The notes under the pieces are model-generated. The model searched no databases. It saw only the letters and a program-made list of their open reading frames with translations, and was not told the DNA's origin. A DNA stretch of 64,000 nt, from the NCBI RefSeq assembly GCF_026626335.1, contig NZ_JAPNTZ010000024.1, positions 87,680 to 151,679 on the forward strand, given 5' to 3'. How positions within the stretch are numbered: the first letter of the stretch is position 1; each line of letters begins with the position of its first letter. Source of the stretch: Paractinoplanes pyxinae (GTDB lineage: Bacteria > Actinomycetota > Actinomycetes > Mycobacteriales > Micromonosporaceae). Of this stretch, positions 26,889-34,726 are shown piece after piece. The translations under genes and the position numbers were made by a program.

Positions 26889-28328
26889 TCATAGCCCCCT
26901 TGAGTGGGAGGGTGTTTCTGGCTCTTTGTGGGGGTGTTCTCGCTCTTCATCGAGTACGACGTCCGCCTGCACCGCTTCCGTCGGAGCACACACGGCCATT
27001 GGCTCCGCCTCAGCCACCGGCTCAGACTCGACAACCGGCGCCACCGATTCGGGCGCACTCGATGCGCCCGAAGAAGCCGTCGTGTCAGACGCGGCCACCA
27101 ACCCGCCCGCGGCCGAGCCTTCGCGTCCAGCCGGCAACTCACCCGCGGCCGAAGGCTCACGGGCGGGCGAAGGCTCACGGCCGGGCGAAGGCGCACCCGG
27201 AGCTGAAGGCTGACCCGGAGCTGAAGGCTCGCGTGCGGCTGACGACTCGCCTGCACCCGATGGCTTCTGCTCGGCCGATGACTCGCCTGCAGCCGAAGCC
27301 TCACGCGCGGGCGAAGGCTCACCCGCAGCCGACGGCTCGCGCGCGGCCGACAACTCACCCGCAGCCGATGGCTTCCGCACAGCCGACGACTCGCCCTCAG
27401 CCGAAGACTCGCACGCGGCCAGTGACTCGCCCGCGGGCGCAGGCTTGCTCGCGGGCGGCGACTCCGGGGTGCCCTGCGAGGTCGCCGGCGCCGAGGGCCC
27501 TGACCCGACTGGGGGCTCTTCCGACGTCGACCGATCAGGCTTTGGCTCAGCCGACGACTCCTGCACGGGCGACGGAGTCGGCTTTTCTGAAGCTGACTGC
27601 TCGGGCGCGCGTGGCAGCTCCTGCCCCGCGGACGACACGGCCGGGGTTCCGTGGGCGGTGTCACTGCCCGGCGACACCGGGGCCCATGCCGAGTCTGCCG
27701 CTCCGTCCAAACCATATTTATCCGTATTGGGTGGTACGGAATCGTTGCCGAGGCTGATCACCGTGGTCACCTGGGTCGGGTCTATCTTGCGGGTGGTGAG
27801 GATCACGGCTGTGCCTGAGGCCGTCAGGGTGGTGATCAGGTGCCACAGGGTGTCTCGCTCGCGGGAGTCGAGGCCGTCGTCGTAGGCGTCCAGGGCTATC
27901 ACGGCCGGGTGGGCGAGTTGAGCCAGGACGAGGCCGAGCACCTGTTTCTCGTACGGGGAAAGGTCTTGACCCTGCTTTTGCGGATCGAGGCCGTGCAGAT
28001 CGACGCCGGCCGCCTCGGACCGGGGGCGGCCGAGCAACATCAGCCGCTCGCGGACGTGTTCGGTGACGGTGAAGACAGGTTCGGGGATGGAGACCTCGGG
28101 CACGTAGCCGAGTGACGCGCGGCCGTGCAATTCGACCGACCCCGCGTTGAGGCGGAAGCGGCGGGCGAGGGCCAGCAGCATCGTGGTTCGGCCGCTGCCG
28201 GGCGGGCCGGTCACCGCGACCAGGTCGCCCGGCTCGACCGTCACGTCGAGGTCGCGGAAGAGCCACGGGTCGCGGCCGCGGCGACGGCGTTGGCGGACGC
28301 CCGCTCCGCGCGCGATGAGCACCGGCAT
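26889..28328 (-). CDS. ABC ATPase with long repetitive C-terminal tail
   Basis: 479 residues. The ATPase occupies about 1-200: Walker A GPPGSGRTT, LSPYEKQVLGLVLAQLA in place of the LSGGQ signature, and VIALDAYDDGLD in place of Walker B LLDEP. The catalytic Glu after the Walker B Asp is missing. Residues about 210-479 are a low-complexity tail rich in Pro, Ser, Ala, Glu with repeats of the type EPSAAGESSA. Whether it hydrolyses ATP is doubtful. The gene is one base from the YhgE-like start. A TetR-type operator lies 15 bases before its start. Confidence 0.8.
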   Translation of the reverse strand: MPVLIARGAGVRQRRRRGRDPWLFRDLDVTVEPGDLVAVTGPPGSGRTTMLLALARRFRLNAGSVELHGRASLGYVPEVSIPEPVFTVTEHVRERLMLLGRPRSEAAGVDLHGLDPQKQGQDLSPYEKQVLGLVLAQLAHPAVIALDAYDDGLDSRERDTLWHLITTLTASGTAVILTTRKIDPTQVTTVISLGNDSVPPNTDKYGLDGAADSAWAPVSPGSDTAHGTPAVSSAGQELPRAPEQSASEKPTPSPVQESSAEPKPDRSTSEEPPVGSGPSAPATSQGTPESPPASKPAPAGESLAACESSAEGESSAVRKPSAAGELSAAREPSAAGEPSPAREASAAGESSAEQKPSGAGESSAAREPSAPGQPSAPGAPSPGREPSPAREPSAAGELPAGREGSAAGGLVAASDTTASSGASSAPESVAPVVESEPVAEAEPMAVCAPTEAVQADVVLDEEREHPHKEPETPSHSRGL

Positions 28329-28342
28329 GACGGCCCCCGAAC

Positions 28343-28364
28343 TTAAACTGACTGGTCAGTTCAA
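28343..28364. promoter_or_regulatory. TetR-type operator palindrome
   Basis: TTAAACTGAC-TG-GTCAGTTCAA: ten-base arms with one mismatch around a two-base centre. It lies 15 bases upstream of the ABC ATPase start and 71 bases before the LLM oxidoreductase on the other strand. The shape matches TetR/AcrR operators. The likely regulator is the TetR gene at 23507 or one outside the window. Confidence 0.75.
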
Positions 28365-28434
28365 AAACATACCCCCGGCATTGATCGCCGCCACCCCTTG
28401 GTGGCGGAGCTCACGGGCAGGCAGGATCATCGGC

Positions 28435-29418
28435 ATGTCGACGCGATGGGGCATGACCGTTCCGCTGGCCGGGATCCCGCTGTCCGAGCACGCCGAGGTC
28501 TACCGGACGCTGGCCGACGCCGGCTTCACCGACCTGTGGACCTCGGAGGTGGCCGGCTCCGACGCCTTCACCCCGCTGACCCTGGCCGCCGCGTGGACGC
28601 CCGGCCTGCGGCTCGGAACGGCGGTCGCGCCCGTCTTCACCCGCGGCCCCGGCCTGCTCGCCATGACCGCGGCCGCCCTGGCCGAGACCGCGCCCGGCCG
28701 GTTCCAGCTGGGCATCGGCGCCTCGTCACCCGTGGTGGTCGGCGACTGGAACGCCGCCGAGTTCACCGAGCCGTTCCAGCGCAGCCGCGACATGCTGCGC
28801 TTCCTGCGGCCGGCGCTCGCCGGTGAGCTGGTCGACAGGCAGTTCGAGACCTTTTCCGTACGGCGTTTCCGGCTGGAACGCCCGCCGTCGGTGCCCCCGC
28901 AGGTGTTGCTCGCCGCGCTTCGCCCGGGCATGCTCCGCCTGGCCGCCGCCGAGGCCGACGGCGTGATCCTCAACTGGCTCTCGGCGAAAGACGTGCACAC
29001 GGCGCTGGCCGAGGTCAAAACCGACAAGCCCGACTTCGACGTGGCCGCCCGCATTTTCGTGTGCCCTACCGACGACGCCGAGCACGCCCGCCGCCTGGGC
29101 CGCCGCATGATCGCCGCCTATCTGACCGTGCCCGCGTACGCCGCCTTCCACCGCTGGCTGGGCCGGGAAGAGGTGCTGACCCCGATGTGGCAGGCCTGGT
29201 CGTCGGGCGACCGCAAGGGTGCGCTGGCCGCCATCCCCGACAAGGTGGTCGACGAGCTGACCGTGCACGGCTCGCCGGCCGAGTGCCGGGCCCGGGTCGA
29301 GGCGTACGTCAAGGCCGGCGTCACCGTCCCGGCCATGGCGCTGCTACCGACTCCCACATTGGACTCCGGCGACACCCCGGCCATCCTCGAGCTGCTGGCC
29401 GCCCTGGGCCGCTCCTAG
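28435..29418 (+). CDS. LLM-class F420-dependent oxidoreductase
   Basis: 327 residues. Luciferase-like TIM barrel: MTVPLAGIPLSEHAEVYRTLADAGFTDLWTSEV, then LRLGTAVAPVFTRGPGLLAMTAAALAETAPGRFQLGIGASSP, matching the coenzyme F420-binding LLM proteins of actinobacteria (mycobacterial TIGR03857-like). Substrate not predictable. Divergent from the ABC ATPase, sharing the region with the TetR operator. Confidence 0.87.
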   Translation: MSTRWGMTVPLAGIPLSEHAEVYRTLADAGFTDLWTSEVAGSDAFTPLTLAAAWTPGLRLGTAVAPVFTRGPGLLAMTAAALAETAPGRFQLGIGASSPVVVGDWNAAEFTEPFQRSRDMLRFLRPALAGELVDRQFETFSVRRFRLERPPSVPPQVLLAALRPGMLRLAAAEADGVILNWLSAKDVHTALAEVKTDKPDFDVAARIFVCPTDDAEHARRLGRRMIAAYLTVPAYAAFHRWLGREEVLTPMWQAWSSGDRKGALAAIPDKVVDELTVHGSPAECRARVEAYVKAGVTVPAMALLPTPTLDSGDTPAILELLAALGRS

Positions 29419-29549
29419 CTCTTGGGCGGCGCCTACACCCAGCGCAGGGCATTGATCCGACCGATTTGCCCGGAGTGCATGGGAGCGCTACCACTTCTGC
29501 CCGGAAAGCGGCTGCCCGCGAGGGGCGCCGGGAAACTACGATGCGGCGC

Positions 29550-30188
29550 ATGGCATTGATCCACAAGGCGACTCTGAGTCCCACCAAGGTTGAACTGCTG
29601 GCGGCGTGGCTCCCGAGCCGCTCGTGGTTTCAAGGCGAAGCCGGCGCCCCGGTCGAGCGGGTGGCGTCCTACCGTTTCGACGACCCCGAGGGTGAGGTCG
29701 GCATCGAAACGCTGCTGGTCACAGCGGGCAGCGGCCTCACGTACCAGGTTCCGCTGACCTACCGCGGCGCCCCTGTCGAAGGCGCCGAGCAGTGGCTGAT
29801 CGGCACGATGGAACACTCGGCCCTGGGCACCCGCTGGGTGTACGACGCCCCCGGCGACCTTGTCTACGCCGAGGCCCTGGCCCAGGCCCTGCTCACCGGC
29901 AGCGGCCAGGCCCAGGAATTCATGGAGGTCGACGGCCACCTCGAACCCCGCCAGCCCAGCATGGCCATCACGACAAGCAACATCTCCACCGACTACGCCG
30001 AGGCACGAGCCGTGACGGCCATCCTCAGCACCGACCCGTCCGACCCCACAGTCATCGAAACCGACAAGCTCACCCTCACGATCCCCCGCCTCCTCAACCA
30101 CGCCGTCTCCCCACCCGGCGCCGTCCTCTTCGGAACGTGGCCCGGCCAGCCCGCCTCCATCGCCCTCGCCTTCGCCAACCCCCGCTGA
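29550..30188 (+). CDS. Maltokinase N-terminal cap-like (CG0192) protein
   Basis: About 212 residues. It begins MALIHKATLSPTKVELLAAWLPSRSWF, the conserved opening of the maltokinase N-terminal cap-like family, followed by VASYRFDDPEGEVGIETLL and LTYQVPLTYRGAPVEGAEQWLIGTMEHSALG. No kinase domain follows, so it is a stand-alone cap. An ATG three codons upstream (29541) is the alternative start. Catalytic role unknown. Single gene before the repeat region. Confidence 0.78.
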   Translation: MALIHKATLSPTKVELLAAWLPSRSWFQGEAGAPVERVASYRFDDPEGEVGIETLLVTAGSGLTYQVPLTYRGAPVEGAEQWLIGTMEHSALGTRWVYDAPGDLVYAEALAQALLTGSGQAQEFMEVDGHLEPRQPSMAITTSNISTDYAEARAVTAILSTDPSDPTVIETDKLTLTIPRLLNHAVSPPGAVLFGTWPGQPASIALAFANPR

Positions 30189-30574
30189 CCTCCGTCCCCC
30201 AGCCTCCCGCCACAAGGCCCCCCAAGTGGCGGGACCACTTTTCCCCGCAGCGCAACCTCCAGGCCACGCCGAGGCACGAATGCCTCCCTAAGTGCCGAAT
30301 GCCGAACCAACCTCAGCCGAGAGTGTCGTACCCCTCCGGCAGAATGAGGGCCAAGACACCACCGCAGACGTCAGGCCGCATCCGCACAGCCCCGGCGAAC
30401 GACCGCTTGAGCCACGTGGCGCCCGGCCGTGGACGTAGGCCCGAGACCCCAGGCGGCGCAGGCGCATACGGTTGGCGGCCTCCTTGGCGCTGAGTGCGCG
30501 CCCCCGCGAGACGAGGTGCCCGCACCCAGCAGGCACACGCCGGCCGAGGCGCACTTGCGCAGAACGCAGCCTCG

Positions 30575-31545
30575 TTAGCCCCTATTGCGTAGCCAAGCCG
30601 AGGCGAAACGCAATCACACCAGGGTGGGGCTGGGCATAGCCGAGCCGAGGCGAAACGCAGCCACGCCGGGGGCGGGGCTGGGCGTTGCCGACCCCGGGGC
30701 GGAAGGCAGCCAAGGCTGCCGAGCGGAACGCAGCCATGGCGCGCTCACACCCGACCAACCCGGCCCCAGCGACGAGTGCGCATCGTGTGGCCGAGCTGCT
30801 TGAAGCCGTCGGTCGGCACGTTCCCGCGGGTCGTGTCGGCTCCGGCGGGAGTGAGGCGGGACACAGCTGGCGCGGGGCGCAGCCGACCTAAGCGGGACAC
30901 AGCCGGGGCGGAAAGAAGTTGAGGCGGAAGGCAGCCACACCGGCGCGGGACACAGCTGACCGGAGCGGGGAGGCAGCCCGAGCGGAACGCGGCCACGCCG
31001 GGGCGAGGCGGTACACAGCTCGCGGGACGCAGCCGACTTGAAGCGGGACACAGCCTGGGCGAAACGAGGTTGAGGCGGAACGCAGCCACGCCGAGGCGGG
31101 ACACAGCTAACGGGAGCGGGGAGAAAGCCCAAGCGGAACGCACCCGAGCGGAACGCGGCCACGCCGGGAGCAAGGCGGGACACAGCTCGACCAGGCCCTC
31201 GCCACCGATGCCGGCGCTCGAGTGCTAGCGCGCGGTACGCAGCTGACCTAAGCGGGACACAGCCGAGGCAGAAAGAAGTTGAGGCGGAACGCAGCCGCGC
31301 CGCGGCGGGACACAGCTGACCGGAGCGGGAAGGAGCCCGAGCGGAACGCACCCGACGGAAGGCGGCCGAGCGGAACGCAGCCACGGCGGGAGCGAGGCGG
31401 GACACAGCTCGCGGGACGCAGCCGACCCAAGTGAGACGCAGCCGGGGCGTTACGCACTCCGAGCGAAACGTAGCCAAGTGGAACAAAAGCCACGCCGGGC
31501 TCGGCGGGATGCAGCCGCCCGAGGAAATCAGCCGGGCTGGCATGC
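30575..31545. repeat. Degenerate tandem array with higher-order units (GCGGAACGCAGCC family)
   Basis: Dozens of variants of the short motif GCGGAACGCAGCC and its relative GCGGGACACAGCT occur in one orientation. They are organised in larger blocks that repeat: block A 30871-31020, block B 31021-31187, block C 31231-31409 and a decaying block D from 31410. Each starts CGCGGxACGCAGC, then GCGGGACACAGC, a GTTGAGGCGGAA segment, and ends GGCGGxACACAGCT. A simpler 47-bp duplication is seen at 30601 and 30648. The blocks share order and spacing, so they arose by duplication. No gene, promoter or transposase is apparent. Confidence 0.85.
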
Positions 31546-31849
31546 GGCCGGACGAGACGCCGCCGGCCGGAAGGCGGGTGCGGCCTTGAGTTGCAGCTAG
31601 GCCGTCCGCAGCGGCGAGTGCTCGATACTGCGGTTGGGGCCCCTACGCCGCCGTACATCTAAATGAGGGTGACGAACCCGCAAGCGCGCAACCACCAGCT
31701 GTTCTGCTGCGCCACTCCGCGCGACACAGGCCATGGCCGCCGCCGGCGTGTCCCGGCACGCCGACTGCCCCTCCACCGCGGCTACCCCTCTCGCCGGGGA
31801 CACGCGGTCGAGGTATCTGCGTCGTTCGCACTTGGCAGTTGTCAGAAAC

Positions 31850-31886
31850 GCGAGAAGGCGCACCCCCGTGGAATGCGCCTTCTCGC
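31850..31886 (-). terminator. padR terminator hairpin
   Basis: GCGAGAAGGCGCA (31850-31862) pairs perfectly with TGCGCCTTCTCGC (31874-31886), 13 pairs, loop of 11, followed on the minus strand by GTTTCTG. It lies 18 bases past the padR stop and also bounds the repeat region. Confidence 0.85.
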
Positions 31887-31903
31887 TACTTGCTGTCGCT
31901 GGC

Positions 31904-32500
31904 TCACTCGCCGTCGGCGAGGATGGCGTACAGCTTGCGCTTTGTTTCGTTCAGGATTTCGAGCGCCCGCTGGCGCTGCTCGGGCGTGCCGTTGAAGCCG
32001 ACCTGCTTGAGCGCGCCCATGATGCCGACCGCCGCGTCGCGGAAGTCCTGCACCTGGGACATCGTGTCGTCGCCGATGTTTCCCCAGGGCGGGTTCTCGG
32101 CGGCCGTCTCGGCTTCGGCCCGGCCGGCGTCGGTCAGGTGGTAGCTCTTGCGGCCGCCGGCGGCCTCAGCCTCGATGAGGCCTTCGTCTTCGAGCAGTTG
32201 CAGCGTCGGGTAGACCGAGCCGGGGCTGGGCCGCCAGATGCCGTTCGTGCGCGAGTCGAGCTCTTGGATCATCTCGTAGCCGTGCATGGGGCGTTCGAGA
32301 AGCAGCGCCAGGACGGCGGTGCGAACGTTGGGACGCGAGCCGCGCCCGCCGCGCCGGGGACCGCGCCCGCCCGGACCGAAGGGGCCGCCGGGGCCGAAGC
32401 CGCCGCCCCCGAAGTCGCCGGGGCCGCCGAAGGGGAACCCGGGCGGGAAGGTGAAGCCGCGTGCACGGAAGCCGTGGTGGCCGTGATGGATGTTCCTCAT
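31904..32500 (-). CDS. PadR-family transcriptional regulator
   Basis: 198 residues from ATG 32500 with GGAGATAG upstream. A Gly/Pro/Phe/His-rich N-terminus (HHGHHGFRARGFTFPPGFPFGG and after, about 5-55) precedes the PadR winged helix: RTAVLALLLERPMHGYEMIQEL and PSPGSVYPTLQLLEDEGLIEAE. A C-terminal helix pair (QVQDFRDAAVGIMGAL; RQRALEILNETKRKLYAIL) would dimerise. The perfect palindrome at 32530 just upstream suggests autoregulation. Confidence 0.9.
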   Translation of the reverse strand: MRNIHHGHHGFRARGFTFPPGFPFGGPGDFGGGGFGPGGPFGPGGRGPRRGGRGSRPNVRTAVLALLLERPMHGYEMIQELDSRTNGIWRPSPGSVYPTLQLLEDEGLIEAEAAGGRKSYHLTDAGRAEAETAAENPPWGNIGDDTMSQVQDFRDAAVGIMGALKQVGFNGTPEQRQRALEILNETKRKLYAILADGE

Positions 32501-32529
32501 GACTATCTCCGATCTGTTGTCGATAGCTA

Positions 32530-32543
32530 GACGATATATCGTC
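32530..32543. promoter_or_regulatory. Palindrome GACGATATATCGTC, probable PadR operator
   Basis: Perfect 14-bp palindrome 30 bases upstream of padR and 82 bases before the divergent GNAT gene. AT-rich centre in a GC-rich genome. It overlaps where the padR promoter is expected, fitting autoregulation (inference). Confidence 0.65.
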
Positions 32544-32624
32544 AATAGCTCGGCCGCAAGGGTTTCTTCGCCGGAACGCCCTGCGACGGGTGTGGAGGGT
32601 CGCGGATCTGGCAATGTGATAGCT

Positions 32625-33464
32625 GTGCTGACGGTGCCGATTCGCCAGCTCGGTGAGTCCGAGCGCGCGCAGGTCGAGAGAGTCCTCGACCGCGACCCCT
32701 ACGCCGGCGCCCAGATCGCCGAGCGAGTGGCGGCGCACGGGCTCAGCTGGTGGCGTTCCGACGGGCGGATCTTCGGGTACGGGCCCGGCCGTCGCGTCGA
32801 GTCGATCGTCTGGTCCGGCGCGCATCTGGTGCCGGTCTGCTCCACGCCGGCCGCGACGGCGGCGTTCGCCGAGGTGCTGGGGGCCGAGCCGCGCATCTGC
32901 TCGTCGATCATCGGCCGGTCCGACGCGGTGCTCGACCTGTGGGACAGGCTGGGCGGCCAGTGGGGCCGCGCCCGCGACGTCCGCCCCAACCAACCGCTGC
33001 TGGTGGCCGACCGTGACCCGGCGATCGCTCCCGACCCCGAGGTGCGGCTGGTGCGCCCGAGCGAGGTCGACGCGCTCTTCCCGGCCGCCGTGTCCATGTA
33101 CACCGAAGAGGTCGGCGTCTCGCCGCTGCTCGACGACGGCGGTCGCGGCTACCGGCGGCGGATAGCCGAGCTGGTCAAGGGCAAGCGGGCGTACGCGCGC
33201 TTCGTCGGCGATCGGGTGATCTTCAAGGCCGAGCTGGCCATCGTCACCAACCGCACGACGCAAGTGCAGGGTGTCTGGGTCGATCCGGAGTTCCGCGGCC
33301 GGGGCCTGGCCGCGCCCGCGATGGCTGCCGTCACTAAAGACGCGCTACGGCGTGTGTCACCCACCGTGAGCCTCTACGTGAACGACTACAACACGGCAGC
33401 GCGGCGCGTCTACGCCAAGTGCGGCTTCGTATCGGCTGGGAGTTTTGCGACGGTTCTTTTCTGA
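32625..33464 (+). CDS. GNAT-family N-acetyltransferase with DUF4081 domain
   Basis: 279 residues from GTG 32625. The N-terminal DUF4081 half (about 10-130) has ERVLDRDPYAGAQIAERV and ICSSIIGRSDAVLDLWDRL. The C-terminal GNAT half (about 140-279) has VQGVWVDPEFRGRGLAAPAMAAV (acetyl-CoA loop) and LYVNDYNTAARRVYAKCGF. This two-domain form commonly sits beside ispG in actinobacteria, as here. Acceptor substrate unknown. Converges with ispG at a shared hairpin. Confidence 0.88.
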   Translation: MLTVPIRQLGESERAQVERVLDRDPYAGAQIAERVAAHGLSWWRSDGRIFGYGPGRRVESIVWSGAHLVPVCSTPAATAAFAEVLGAEPRICSSIIGRSDAVLDLWDRLGGQWGRARDVRPNQPLLVADRDPAIAPDPEVRLVRPSEVDALFPAAVSMYTEEVGVSPLLDDGGRGYRRRIAELVKGKRAYARFVGDRVIFKAELAIVTNRTTQVQGVWVDPEFRGRGLAAPAMAAVTKDALRRVSPTVSLYVNDYNTAARRVYAKCGFVSAGSFATVLF

Positions 33465-33506
33465 GTACGGCGTAACCGCGCACACTTCGGTCGGAGCGCA
33501 CAGCTC

Positions 33507-33534
33507 CGGAAGCCCCGCCGAAGCAGGGCTTCCG
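33507..33534. terminator. Bidirectional terminator between GNAT gene and ispG
   Basis: CGGAAGCCC (33507-33515) and GGGCTTCCG (33526-33534) form a perfect nine-pair stem with a ten-base loop in the 82-base gap between convergent genes. T-rich on neither side, so intrinsic strength is uncertain. Confidence 0.65.
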
Positions 33535-33546
33535 TTACGACGTACG

Positions 33547-34719
33547 TCAGTGAACCGTGACCGTCGGGCCGGGGAGCAGTTCGCGCAGCTCCTCAGGGAT
33601 CTCCGCGCCCATCTCGTCGGCCAGGCGCAGAGCCTCTTCGATCAGCGTCTCCACGATGATCGACTCGGGCACCGTCTTGATGACCTGGCCCTTCACGAAG
33701 ATCTGGCCCTTGCCGTTGCCGGACGCCACACCCAGGTCGGCCTCGCGCGCCTCACCCGGGCCGTTCACGACACAACCCATGACGGCCACCCGCAGCGGCA
33801 CCGGCAGGCCCTCGAGCCCGGCCGTGACCTGCTCGGCGAGCGTGTACACGTCGACCTGGGCCCGACCGCAGGACGGGCACGACACGATCTCGAGACCGCG
33901 TTCGCGCAGGCCCAGCGACTCGAGGATCTGCTGGCCGACCTTGATCTCTTCGACCGGCGGGGCCGACAGCGACACCCGGATCGTGTCGCCGATGCCCTCG
34001 GCCAGCAGGGCGCCGAAGGCCACCGAGCTCTTGATCGTGCCCTGGAACGCCGGGCCGGCCTCGGTGACGCCCAGGTGCAGCGGGTAGTCGCACTGCTCGG
34101 CGAGCTGCCGGTAGGCCCGGATCATGACGACCGGGTCGTTGTGCTTGACCGAGATCTTGATGTCGCGGAAGCCGTGCTCCTCGAACAGCGAGCACTCCCA
34201 CAGGGCCGACTCGACCAGCGCCTCGGCGGTGGCCTTGCCGTACTTCTGCAGCAAGCGCTTGTCGAGCGAGCCCGCGTTCACGCCGATGCGGATCGGCACG
34301 CGCGCGTCGGAGGCCGCCTTCGCGATCTCTTTGACCTTGTCGTCGAACTGGCGGATGTTGCCCGGGTTGACCCGGACGGCCGCGCAGCCGGCGTCGATCG
34401 CCGCGAACACGTACTTCGGCTGGAAGTGGATGTCGGCGATCACCGGGATCTGCGACTTCTTGGCGATCGCGGGCAGCGCCTCGACGTCGTCCTGCGAGGG
34501 CACCGCGACCCGGACGATCTGGCAGCCGGAGGCGGTGAGCTCGGCGATCTGCTGCAGCGTCTTGTTGACGTCGGCGGTGAGCGTGGTCGTCATCGACTGC
34601 ACGCTGACCGGGGCGCCGCCGCCGACCGGGACGTTGCCCACCATGATCTGCCGGCTGTGGCGGCGAGGCGCCAGCGGCGGCGGGGGCACGGCCGGCATAC
34701 CGAGACTGATGGCAGTCAC
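33547..34719 (-). CDS. ispG: 4-hydroxy-3-methylbut-2-enyl diphosphate synthase
   Basis: Fe-S enzyme converting MEcPP to HMBPP in the MEP isoprenoid pathway. 390 residues. TIM-barrel blocks VSVQSMTTTLTADVNKTLQQI, IPVIADIHFQPKYVFAAID and VRVNPGNI. The Fe-S ligands are in SCPSCGRAQVDVY and AVMGCVVNGPGEAREADLGVA. It is the last gene of the dxr-rip-ispG cluster, seven bases after the protease stop. Confidence 0.97.
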   Translation of the reverse strand: MTAISLGMPAVPPPPLAPRRHSRQIMVGNVPVGGGAPVSVQSMTTTLTADVNKTLQQIAELTASGCQIVRVAVPSQDDVEALPAIAKKSQIPVIADIHFQPKYVFAAIDAGCAAVRVNPGNIRQFDDKVKEIAKAASDARVPIRIGVNAGSLDKRLLQKYGKATAEALVESALWECSLFEEHGFRDIKISVKHNDPVVMIRAYRQLAEQCDYPLHLGVTEAGPAFQGTIKSSVAFGALLAEGIGDTIRVSLSAPPVEEIKVGQQILESLGLRERGLEIVSCPSCGRAQVDVYTLAEQVTAGLEGLPVPLRVAVMGCVVNGPGEAREADLGVASGNGKGQIFVKGQVIKTVPESIIVETLIEEALRLADEMGAEIPEELRELLPGPTVTVH

Positions 34720-34726
34720 TTTCGCA

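Larger units (their letters stand above)
30189..31903. other. 1.7-kb gene-poor region holding the higher-order repeats
   Basis: No protein gene supported. 30189-30570 has ordinary GC-rich sequence without a convincing frame. 30575-31545 is the repeat array described separately. 31546-31849 shows nothing recognisable. 31850-31886 is the padR terminator. Long open frames on both strands across the array result from repeat composition; their translations are repetitive Arg/Ser/Ala/Phe-rich text. Confidence 0.6.

Noticed and set aside
24752..26950. YhgE-like start at ATG 26950
   Set aside because: It would overlap the ATPase gene by 62 bases and lacks the strong ribosome site found before TTG 26887; kept as an alternative only.
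25130..27757. 875-codon open frame on the plus strand
   Set aside because: Antisense of the YhgE-like and ABC ATPase genes; repetitive translation only.
30614..31543. 309-codon open frame on the minus strand over the repeat array
   Set aside because: Its translation follows the repeat period with no fold-like hydrophobic pattern and no ribosome site; several other frames are also open here.
30575..31545. CRISPR array
   Set aside because: Motifs are degenerate, contiguous and of unequal length with no unique spacers; no cas genes in the window.
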